Part shown: one piece after another, positions 1 to 5,116 of the stretch | Layout: each line of letters begins with the position of its first letter | How positions within the stretch are numbered: the stretch's first letter is position 1 | The notes under the pieces: generated by a model | Seen by the model: the letters and a program-made list of their open reading frames with translations, nothing else | Told to the model about the DNA's origin: nothing | Databases searched by the model: none | Origin: Desulfobacula sp. | Lineage (GTDB): Bacteria > Desulfobacterota > Desulfobacteria > Desulfobacterales > Desulfobacteraceae | Direction of reading: 5' to 3' | NCBI GenBank assembly: GCA_018702715.1 | Contig: JABIYQ010000100.1 | Location: 1 to 5,116, forward strand | DNA length: 5,116 nt | Made by a program: the position numbers and the translations under genes

Positions 1-2
1 CC

Positions 3-851
3 AACACGAGCAAAACCATACCTTCTGATCTGTTCAGGCTAAGAACAAGTATGGAAGAAGAAGGCCGTAACCTTTACATCAGCAATGGATGCGTTTATTG
101 CCATACACAGTCCATACGAGCTGTGGACTGGGGCTTGGGTGCAGAAAGAATAGCCCAGGCCGGGGATTATTTAAAGGATCACCCTATACTCCTGGGCTCC
201 CAGAGAACAGGCCCGGATCTTTCACAGGAGGGCGGAGAACATCCCGATGACTGGCACCTGGCTCACTTTACCAACCCGAGATTTACCCGGCCGCTTTCCA
301 TTATGCCACCCTTTAAATTTTTAAAAGAAGATAAAATAAGCATATTGACCCAGTATACCCAGAGCCTTGGGATGAAGAATGCTGATATAAGGATGGAAAG
401 ACAAGAGCTGTGGAAACAAAAATCCATTGAAGCATACGAATCCGGTGTTGATGAAAATGTAGCCTGGATTCATAAAAATGTACCAAAAGGCTGGCGAATC
501 CTTCCCACACCCTACCCTGCTTCTGAAGCAGGACTTGCAAGGGGCAAAAAAATATACCAGGATTTTTGTTTTGGCTGCCACGGGCCTGTGGGTGACGGCA
601 TGGGACCTGCCCAACCTTATCTTTATCCGCCGCCGCTAAACTTTACCATTCTCAAAGGCCGGGGGATAAGCGGGGGAATTATATACTATCAGATCATGAA
701 CGGCATTACTGGAACCGCAATGCCCTATTTTAAAAGAGAACTGGAATCTGAAAAAATATGGGATGTGGGAAACTATATTGCAAAATATTTCATTGATCAA
801 ATCGATGCCAATATGGAACCAAAAGGAATTGATGCAGCCTATGAACCTTAA
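3..851 (+). CDS. ccoO: CcoO-like cbb3 oxidase cytochrome c subunit fused to a second haem c domain (5' end outside window)
   Basis: Periplasmic-facing electron-transfer subunit of a cbb3-type oxidase, passing electrons to CcoN. The frame is open to the left edge, and the first codons read like the usual CcoO stretch before the haem site, so the ATG at 51 is probably internal (no good ribosome site precedes it). The start and membrane anchor are off-window. Counting from that Met, haem site 1 is CVYCH (residues 14-18, bases 90-104), followed by CcoO hallmarks: CHTQSIR, DHP, GSQRTGPDL, DDWHLAH and SIMPPF, with Met85 the likely axial ligand. A second cytochrome c domain follows, with CFGCH (173-177, bases 567-581), GDGMGP and AMPYF (Met224, bases 720-722, likely axial ligand). 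Canonical CcoO has one haem, so the second domain is an extension resembling a CcoP haem domain. The CcoO assignment is firm; the fused layout is seen directly in one uninterrupted frame. Confidence 0.9.
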   Translation, partial: NTSKTIPSDLFRLRTSMEEEGRNLYISNGCVYCHTQSIRAVDWGLGAERIAQAGDYLKDHPILLGSQRTGPDLSQEGGEHPDDWHLAHFTNPRFTRPLSIMPPFKFLKEDKISILTQYTQSLGMKNADIRMERQELWKQKSIEAYESGVDENVAWIHKNVPKGWRILPTPYPASEAGLARGKKIYQDFCFGCHGPVGDGMGPAQPYLYPPPLNFTILKGRGISGGIIYYQIMNGITGTAMPYFKRELESEKIWDVGNYIAKYFIDQIDANMEPKGIDAAYEP

Positions 852-878
852 ACCATTACAAATATAAAGGCCTGACAA

Positions 879-1133
879 ATGTATTATCCATTTTTTCTGA
901 CATATATTCTGACCGGACTTTTTATCGGCGCTGCCGTGTTTATATGGGCACTTAAAACAGGACAGTTCACGGACCAGCAGCGTGCAAGGTTTCTGGCCCT
1001 GGAAGATGTCCCCCCACAGGCTGTAACAACTTGTCGTAAAGCCAAATTTGAGATCTATTTTGTTTTTTCACTGGCCCTTGCAGCTATTGCGGCAAGCTTT
1101 GCTTTGGTGTTTTATGCACTTTTTTTTACTTAG
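879..1133 (+). CDS. ccoS: CcoS-like cbb3 oxidase assembly protein with a second membrane helix
   Basis: 84-residue membrane protein. Residues 4-25 form a hydrophobic helix ending in the CcoS-type signature W23-A-L-K-T-G-Q-F-T-D, then an acidic/arginine stretch (DQQRARFLALED, 32-43), as in CcoS proteins, where GQF follows the helix. CcoS is needed in known systems for cofactor insertion into the oxidase. Most CcoS proteins are about 50-70 residues with one helix; here a further hydrophobic helix (about 58-82) ends at the C-terminus. An AAAGG (866-870) lies 8 nt before the ATG, and the gene starts 27 nt after the previous stop, so co-transcription with ccoO is likely. The last base of the TAG stop is also the first base of the outer repeat of the palindromic element that follows, so the C-terminus may have been set by that insertion (inference). 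Confidence 0.75.
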   Translation: MYYPFFLTYILTGLFIGAAVFIWALKTGQFTDQQRARFLALEDVPPQAVTTCRKAKFEIYFVFSLALAAIAASFALVFYALFFT

Positions 1134-1294
1134 TGTTTGGGTGGCTCGTAGAGGAGCGCATGCTCACAAACTCACCCATTTGCTGCGTTGCTGCAAAATT
1201 CTGCCAAATTATGGATCGGGCCTCATGTACTACAGTACACTCCGGTTTCAGAATTTCTTGCGCCTTGCATATGGGCAACTTTTCAACCAAACAC
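1133..1294. repeat. 162-bp nested palindromic element with terminal inverted repeats (MITE/REP-like)
   Basis: Outer ends match as inverted repeats: 1133-1143 against 1284-1294 at 10 of 11 bases, with GTGTTTGG/CCAAACAC perfect. Inside, paired blocks occur in nested order: CCCATTTGC (1175-1183) with GCATATGGG (1267-1275), 8 of 9; AAATTCTG (1196-1203) with CAGAATTT (1249-1256), 8 of 8; TGTACT (1226-1231) with AGTACA (1234-1239), 6 of 6 around a 2-nt centre. The left arm is longer and holds an extra small hairpin, GAGC-GCAT-GCTC (1154-1165). No transposase is encoded and no clear target duplication flanks it. Open frames across it (such as the GTG-started one at 1133-1315) have no recognisable product. 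It lies between ccoS and the next gene of the cluster, so transcripts would carry a large hairpin. Mobility is inferred from structure only. Confidence 0.7.
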
Positions 1295-1371
1295 AGGTTA
1301 CCGGTCAGGTACTAATTAGGCTAATATGCTCTAAAGATATTGAAAGCAAACCCGAAAAAGAGGAATTTTAA
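1295..1371 (+). promoter_or_regulatory. Short leader before the small membrane gene, with overlapping palindromes
   Basis: This stretch separates the palindromic element from the next gene. It contains CTAATTAG (1312-1319), a perfect 8-bp palindrome, overlapping ATTAG-G-CTAAT (1315-1325), a perfect 5+1+5 inverted repeat. TAATAT (1322-1327) could serve as a -10 box, but the best upstream -35 candidate (TTACCG, 1298-1303) is weak. A good ribosome site, AAAGAGGA (1357-1363), sits 8 nt before the ATG at 1372. A separate promoter or operator here is possible because the hairpin element lies upstream, but the evidence is thin. Confidence 0.25.
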
Positions 1372-1647
1372 ATGAGATTTTTTGAGCTTTTAAATACACA
1401 GCATGTTTTTGCCCTGATCATAATTGCCATAATTTTTTTAATCCTATTTGGCGTTGCCCTGGCATTTATACCCATGTCAGGACCCATTGCAAAAGCTTTG
1501 AATATTAAAGCGGTTCAACATTTTGCCGATGGAATAGGAAAAGCGGAAGGGCCTTTCCCGCTTATAATTGCCCTTATTATTGGTGGTACGTTTCTGTGGG
1601 CTCTATTTTATATTCTATATTACGGTTTTTCGGAGGTCATATTATAA
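1372..1647 (+). CDS. Small two-helix membrane protein resembling the CcoP N-terminal anchor
   Basis: 91 residues with two hydrophobic segments (about 11-33 and 62-84). Just before the second lies F-A-D-G-I-G-K-A-E-G-P-F-P (51-63), which recalls the DGI-x-E-x-(D/G)-N/G-P-x-P segment that precedes the helix of CcoP/FixP subunits, followed by a Phe/Tyr-rich helix as in those anchors. There is no haem motif. I infer a separately encoded CcoP-type membrane anchor, which could pair with the cytochrome encoded two genes on. The start is supported by AAAGAGGA 8 nt upstream. The next gene starts 4 nt after its stop, which points to translational coupling. The resemblance is by eye and short, so 'small oxidase-associated membrane protein' is the safe name. 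Confidence 0.7.
   Translation: MRFFELLNTQHVFALIIIAIIFLILFGVALAFIPMSGPIAKALNIKAVQHFADGIGKAEGPFPLIIALIIGGTFLWALFYILYYGFSEVIL
1632..1636 (+). promoter_or_regulatory. GGAGG ribosome site at unusually long spacing from the next start
   Basis: GGAGG lies inside the last codons of the two-helix gene, 15 nt before the ATG at 1652, longer than the usual 5-10 nt. No ATG, GTG or TTG in the same frame is closer to it. Initiation at 1652 may therefore rely partly on ribosomes terminating at 1647. Confidence 0.4.
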
Positions 1648-1651
1648 ATTT

Positions 1652-1879
1652 ATGAATGAGCTGAAATTTAAAAATTCTGTACTTTCCACCTGGCTGCACA
1701 TCATTGCCATGATCGCTATCATACTCGGTGTAGGATATTTCACCTTTATTGTGGTGTCGGATAAAGGCATGCCTACCTGGGATTACAGGCCCGTTAAAAG
1801 CACGCCTTCAGAATCCCCCTATGCAGAATATGAAAAAAATCCAGCCGGCCAGCATGTAAGCGGCCAGGAGGAAAACTAA
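1652..1879 (+). CDS. Small single-helix membrane protein of the oxidase cluster, function unknown
   Basis: 75 residues. A short N-terminal charged stretch (MNELKFK) precedes one hydrophobic helix (about 13-35), then a hydrophilic tail containing GMPTWDYRPVKSTPSESPYAEY (split here: GMPTWDYRPVKS, then TPSESPYAEY; 39-60), rich in Pro, Ser and Tyr, probably periplasmic. No haem, copper or enzyme motif is seen. The frame is open upstream to an ATG at 1568, but those 28 codons lie wholly inside the preceding gene, so 1652 is the likely start. It lies 4 nt after the stop of the previous gene, and its own stop directly abuts the ATG of the cytochrome gene, so these three are almost certainly co-translated. 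A small accessory subunit of the oxidase (CcoQ- or CcoH-like in role, not shown by sequence) is a guess from position only. Confidence 0.7.
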   Translation: MNELKFKNSVLSTWLHIIAMIAIILGVGYFTFIVVSDKGMPTWDYRPVKSTPSESPYAEYEKNPAGQHVSGQEEN

Positions 1880-2395
1880 ATGAAACAGGTTCTATTTCTT
1901 GCAGTTTTTGCATTGATCGCTTTAACAGGTGTTTATACGGTTATAACCCTGTACGATTCAACTTTAAAAGCAGGAAGAATGAATCAAACCCCGGTTCTTC
2001 GTCCCCATGAGAAACCGCTGCTGATAATGGATAAACGAACGATAGTCTCCCATAAAAGCGAAGCCCTTATAAAAGAGAAAATGAAAAATACTTTTCCTGT
2101 AACAGGGACAGGCTCTGCACAAGCCATGCTCGTAAAAGGAGAAAAAGATTATAAATCCTTTTGTTCCCATTGTCATGGTAACAACCTGGACGGGCTTGGA
2201 ACTGTGGGACAAAGCTTTTTTCCCTTGCCCGCAAACCTGACGGGTGAGAATGCAGCCCAATTAAGTGATAAAGAGATGTTCGCAGTCATTAGTTACGGCA
2301 GCAAAAAAACGCCTGCGCTTGCAAGCTCCATGTCCGTTGAGAGTCGGTACGCAGTTATCCGGTATATCAGGTCCATACAGAAATCAAATCTGTAA
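1880..2395 (+). CDS. Membrane-anchored monohaem cytochrome c
   Basis: 171 residues. An uncleaved-looking N-terminal helix (about 3-24, no lipobox Cys) is followed by a basic linker (about 30-82) and one cytochrome c domain with CSHCH (95-99), GNNLDGLG and a C-terminal R-Y-A-V-I-R-Y-I-R helix (156-164) typical of class I cytochromes in oxidase clusters. It probably delivers electrons to the oxidase, as a CcoP haem domain does. It aligns without gaps with the second haem domain of the ccoO fusion around the distal ligand, but where that protein has A-Met-P this one has K-Thr144-P (ACG at 2309-2311); the nearest Met is 151. The start is certain: AGGAGG (1866-1871) is 8 nt upstream and the ATG directly follows the previous stop. 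It could be the haem-bearing half of a split CcoP. Confidence 0.88.
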   Translation: MKQVLFLAVFALIALTGVYTVITLYDSTLKAGRMNQTPVLRPHEKPLLIMDKRTIVSHKSEALIKEKMKNTFPVTGTGSAQAMLVKGEKDYKSFCSHCHGNNLDGLGTVGQSFFPLPANLTGENAAQLSDKEMFAVISYGSKKTPALASSMSVESRYAVIRYIRSIQKSNL

Positions 2396-2442
2396 AAGAT
2401 CAGGTTCTATGATGAAACCTGCCCCTTGTAAACACAGCAGAC

Positions 2443-2502
2443 AATAAAAATTTCAATAATAAAAATTTCAATAATGAAAACTTCAAAAATGAAAACTTCA
2501 AT
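2443..2502 (+). repeat. Four 15-bp tandem repeats spanning the ccoI start codon
   Basis: Copies at 2443-2457 and 2458-2472 are identical (AATAAAAATTTCAAT). Copies at 2473-2487 and 2488-2502 (AATGAAAACTTCAA plus A or T) differ from these at two shared positions. One of those changes turns ATA into ATG, so the two downstream copies each hold an in-frame ATG (2474 and 2489) and the protein begins MKTSK-MKTSI. The unit is a multiple of three, so gain or loss of copies keeps the frame. No ribosome site lies within 20 nt upstream of either ATG. Confidence 0.9.
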
Positions 2503-5044
2503 CCCGTGCAAGCTTTGCAGCCTGCCTGTCAAAATTTCTAAAACTCCGACACAAGATCTTTTCTGCTGCAATGGCTGCAAAATGGTCTATACCATGCTGA
2601 TGGAATCAGACCCATATAATTCAGACCCTTCTCATTCAGGACAATACCATTTAAATCAGGGTAAAGGGTCAAATCAGGACAAAGGGTCAATAGATTTCAA
2701 GAATACTAAGCTTTATAAACAATGTGTTGCAGCAGGAGTTATTCCAGACACTTCTGAAAGAAAACCGACCTTTGATATGCCATCAATTCAAGAAAGTTCT
2801 GAAGTCTCTTCAACAGATTCTCCAAATGATTCATATGGGGCCGATTCAGGCGTTCATGCTGATTCCAAAAACTTTCTTGCTCTCAATTTCCAGATTAATA
2901 ATATGTGGTGCCCTGCCTGTGCCTGGGTCCTTGAAAATGCACTCATCCGGTCAAGGGGTGTGATAAAAGCCTCCTGCAATTTTTCCAGTGACAGGGGGAA
3001 TATCCTATATGATCCGATAAAAACATCTCCTGAAAAAATTTTCAATATGATTGAAAACCTTGGATACACTTCTGCATCCCTTGATAAAAAACCACAAAAA
3101 AATGTAAAAGAATTTATCCGCCTTTTTGTCACACTGTTTTTGACAATGAACGTAATGATGCTCAGCTGGGCTATATATTCCGGCTTTTTTATTGAACTAT
3201 CCTCCCGCGCTGTGCAAATACTTGCATGGCCAGTATTTCTGATGGCTTCCATTGTTGTGTTCTATGGTGGTTATCCCATACACAAACGCGCGTTGAGTGG
3301 TGTAAAATCAGGATGGCCCGGGATGGAAGCATTGATCTCAACAGGCTCATTCTCAACTTATTTTTACAGTCTGTTTCATCTTTTCACAGGAAGTATCCAT
3401 CTTTACTTTGATGCCTCATCCATGCTGATCCTGTTACTTTTGACAGGAAAAATGCTGGAACAATCTGCAAAAAACAAGATTGCTGAAGGCCTTTGGGGAT
3501 TTTTTTCTCTGGTTCCTCAAAAGGTCAGGATCTGTACAACTCAATTTCCTAAAGGACGTTATGTTTCTATTAAACAATTGTCCAAAGGGGATCTATTCCT
3601 TGCTGAACCAGGGGAAATACTGGCAGCAGACGGCATTGTCACAAAAGGCATTGCCGTCATTGACGAGTCATCCATCACAGGAGAGGCAAAACCTTTCAAT
3701 GTTAATCCTGAGGATAATGTCAAAAGCGGCACCCGGATAATTTCCGGAAAGATTCAGGTTAAAGCCTTAAAAGTGGGTGAAAAATCAATCCTCGGCCGTA
3801 TGCTTTTCATCATGGAAAAAAGCCTTTCTGAAAAAACAGCTCAAACCCAGCGATTTGAAAACCTTTTAAAATTCTTTGTACCTTCGGTTATGGGACTTTC
3901 CGTGCTCACATTTATTTTCTGGATAATAAACGGCCTGCCATCCTATGAAGCTTTCAACCGAGGGATTGCCGTTCTGGTGATTTCCTGTCCGTGCGCTCTG
4001 GGCATTGCCATTCCCCTGGCCCTTGTGGCCGGTGTCTCTGCCGCCGGGAAAAAGGGAATCCTGGTGAGGGATTTTGAAGCATTTGAAAGAGTTGAAGATC
4101 TTGATACCATTGTTTTTGACAAAACCGGCACATTGACAACGGGCAAGCTCGACGTACTGGGTATGAATACGGCTTCTGATTTTCCTGCAAAAAAGGCATG
4201 GCAGATTATCAATGCCATGGAAGAAGGCTCAGACCACTTTATTGCCCACACCATAAGAACTTATGGGATCACAAATGACATATCGCCTCTTACACTTGAA
4301 AATGTCAGATACCATTCCAACGGTGCCAGTTGCAGTTTTCAAAATAAACAATATTGTTTCGGCAATATGGATTTTGTTAAAAAAAAGGGTGGATCTGAGG
4401 CATCTTTTGTTTATGATTTTAAACAGGACGGCCAGATCATATCAACGGTTTTTTTATCTGCAAATGATAAGGTTGTCGCTGTGGTCCATCTGGGTGATTC
4501 CATGAAGAAAGGAGTAAAAACCCTTATTGCCGGACTCTCTAAAATGGGACTCACAAGCTTTCTTATCTCAGGAGATGCGAAAAAACCAACGCTTGCTGTT
4601 GGATCATTTGTCCAGATACTGGCTGAATATACCCATGGCGGATTGCTCCCCCATGAAAAAGCCGATTTTATCAAAGAACTTAAACTATCAGGCAAAAAAA
4701 CCGCCATGGTGGGTGACGGGATAAATGATGCTCCGGCAATGGCCCAGTCAAATATTGCAATAGCCGTTCGATCCGGTCTTAATCCCGGTGAAGGTGTTGC
4801 CGCAATTACCCTGATGCAGGAGACCCCCGTCCAATTGCTCGATTTTTTAACACTTGCAAAACAAGTAAATAGAAAAGTAAAACAAAACCTTTTATTTGCA
4901 CTTTTTTATAATGTCATCAGTATTCCAATAGCGGCAAGCGGTCTGTTGAATCCCATCATCGCGGCAACTGCCATGCTTTTGAGCAGTCTTTCAGTAACAT
5001 TCAATACCTTGCTGCTTGTAAAAAGGGAATCAAAAAATAAATAA
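2474..5044 (+). CDS. ccoI: CcoI/FixI-type Cu(I) P1B-ATPase for cbb3 oxidase copper supply
   Basis: Inner-membrane copper pump supplying the CuB centre of the oxidase. Order of parts in 856 residues: a Cys-rich module, CKLC (12-15) and FCCNGC (30-35), typical of the CcoI/FixI group; a Ser/Asp/Gln-rich linker (about 44-132); a heavy-metal-associated domain with MWCPACAW (144-151); membrane helices from about 213; actuator motif ITGE (401-404); membrane Cu site CPC (505-507); phosphorylation site DKTGT (549-553); SGD (699-701); GDGINDAP (747-754); then FYN (811-813) and M834-LL-SS, the helix motifs of Cu(I) P1B-1 pumps. All core catalytic residues are present, so it looks functional. The N-domain 'HP' motif reads H588-F589. 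Two in-frame ATGs (2474, 2489) both lack a ribosome site. The 78-nt gap after the cytochrome gene shows no clear promoter, so co-transcription is likely. The longer length reflects the linker. Confidence 0.95.
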   Translation: MKTSKMKTSIPCKLCSLPVKISKTPTQDLFCCNGCKMVYTMLMESDPYNSDPSHSGQYHLNQGKGSNQDKGSIDFKNTKLYKQCVAAGVIPDTSERKPTFDMPSIQESSEVSSTDSPNDSYGADSGVHADSKNFLALNFQINNMWCPACAWVLENALIRSRGVIKASCNFSSDRGNILYDPIKTSPEKIFNMIENLGYTSASLDKKPQKNVKEFIRLFVTLFLTMNVMMLSWAIYSGFFIELSSRAVQILAWPVFLMASIVVFYGGYPIHKRALSGVKSGWPGMEALISTGSFSTYFYSLFHLFTGSIHLYFDASSMLILLLLTGKMLEQSAKNKIAEGLWGFFSLVPQKVRICTTQFPKGRYVSIKQLSKGDLFLAEPGEILAADGIVTKGIAVIDESSITGEAKPFNVNPEDNVKSGTRIISGKIQVKALKVGEKSILGRMLFIMEKSLSEKTAQTQRFENLLKFFVPSVMGLSVLTFIFWIINGLPSYEAFNRGIAVLVISCPCALGIAIPLALVAGVSAAGKKGILVRDFEAFERVEDLDTIVFDKTGTLTTGKLDVLGMNTASDFPAKKAWQIINAMEEGSDHFIAHTIRTYGITNDISPLTLENVRYHSNGASCSFQNKQYCFGNMDFVKKKGGSEASFVYDFKQDGQIISTVFLSANDKVVAVVHLGDSMKKGVKTLIAGLSKMGLTSFLISGDAKKPTLAVGSFVQILAEYTHGGLLPHEKADFIKELKLSGKKTAMVGDGINDAPAMAQSNIAIAVRSGLNPGEGVAAITLMQETPVQLLDFLTLAKQVNRKVKQNLLFALFYNVISIPIAASGLLNPIIAATAMLLSSLSVTFNTLLLVKRESKNK
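2654..2689 (+). repeat. 18-bp tandem duplication inside ccoI (NQGKGS/NQDKGS)
   Basis: Two consecutive 18-bp units, in codon phase 2654-2671 and 2672-2689, encode N-Q-G-K-G-S and N-Q-D-K-G-S (residues 61-66 and 67-72). They differ by two adjacent bases (GT to AC). The duplication lies in the low-complexity linker between the Cys-rich module and the metal-binding domain. Confidence 0.85.
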
Positions 5045-5055
5045 TATTAATTAAC

Positions 5056-5115
5056 TCAACTTTCAGAATCGACAAATTCGAGTGGGGTCAGGCCTGCATA
5101 GTTGCGTTTATTGAG
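5056..5115 (-). CDS. Possible C-terminal end of a convergent gene, perhaps a transposase (runs off the right edge)
   Basis: Read on the - strand, the last bases of the window give 19 codons followed by TGA (5058-5056): LNKRNYAGLTPLEFVDSES. The N-Y-x-G-L-T-P-L-E-F-V stretch recalls the C-terminal ends of DDE transposases with an integrase core, where (N)Y-x-T-P-x-E-(F/V) closes the domain. The stop lies 11 nt beyond the ccoI stop, so the two would converge with no visible terminator hairpin between them. Only 19 codons are visible and an open frame of this length is expected by chance, so this is a weak call. The same bases contain GGGGTCAGGCCTG (5084-5096), which includes an 8-bp palindrome and could instead belong to the end of a mobile element. 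Confidence 0.3.
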   Translation of the reverse strand, partial: LNKRNYAGLTPLEFVDSES

Positions 5116-5116
5116 C

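Noticed and set aside
51..851. Start of the ccoO-like gene at the ATG at 51
   Set aside because: The frame is open to the left edge with CcoO-like codons before this ATG, there is no convincing ribosome site, and the membrane anchor would be missing, so the gene is partial.
1133..1315. 60-codon GTG-started frame inside the palindromic element
   Set aside because: It begins in the terminal repeat itself, has no ribosome site and no recognisable product.
1048..1371. 107-codon + strand open frame overlapping ccoS and the palindromic element
   Set aside because: It overlaps the real ccoS gene and then runs through the inverted-repeat element; the product has no recognisable features.
1568..1651. 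Longer N-terminus for the small single-helix protein
   Set aside because: These 28 codons lie entirely within the upstream gene, and the ATG at 1652 fits the operon spacing better.
2265..2447. 60-codon + strand frame overlapping the end of the cytochrome gene
   Set aside because: It is an out-of-frame shadow of the cytochrome gene. Only its last 12 codons, after the cytochrome stop, are discussed, as a possible leader.
2443..2502. CRISPR-like array
   Set aside because: The units are directly adjacent 15-bp repeats without spacers, so this is a simple tandem repeat.
3943..4254. Antisense open frames opposite ccoI
   Set aside because: They lie opposite a strongly conserved catalytic region of ccoI and show no features of their own; the same holds for the other - strand frames opposite the genes in this window.

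Overview
This window looks like a stretch of a Gram-negative, probably anaerobic Desulfobacterota chromosome (Desulfobacteraceae-like is my best guess, from gene style and memory of related loci; no search was run). It carries the downstream half of a locus for a cbb3-type (C-family) haem-copper oxygen reductase, with its maturation genes. The catalytic subunit gene (ccoN) is not in the window and would be expected just to the left.

Layout, all on the + strand until the last bases: (1) 3-851, the 3' part of a CcoO-like cytochrome c subunit fused to a second, CcoP-like haem c domain; (2) 879-1133, a CcoS-like assembly protein with an added second membrane helix; (3) 1133-1294, a 162-bp nested palindrome with matching outer ends, a MITE- or REP-like element inside the gene cluster; (4) 1372-1647, a small two-helix membrane protein resembling the N-terminal anchor of CcoP; (5) 1652-1879, a small one-helix protein with a periplasmic tail; (6) 1880-2395, a membrane-anchored monohaem cytochrome c; (7) 2474-5044, the Cu(I) P1B-type ATPase CcoI/FixI. 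A few bases after ccoI, on the - strand, there may be the last codons of another gene, possibly a transposase, running off the right edge.

How the parts would work together: CcoI exports copper for the CuB site of CcoN, CcoS helps mature the oxidase, and the cytochromes c carry electrons to CcoN. A canonical cbb3 oxidase has one c haem in CcoO and two in CcoP. Here the visible genes carry the same total of three, split as two (CcoO fusion) plus one (separate cytochrome), with the CcoP-type membrane anchor apparently a separate small protein.

The most notable points are the rearranged haem layout, a Met-to-Thr change at the expected axial-ligand position of the monohaem cytochrome, the nested palindrome that touches the ccoS stop codon, four 15-bp tandem repeats that run across and duplicate the ccoI start codon, and a Pro-to-Phe change in the ATPase 'HP' motif. 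None of this amounts to a wholly new system. It is an unusual variant of a known oxidase locus.
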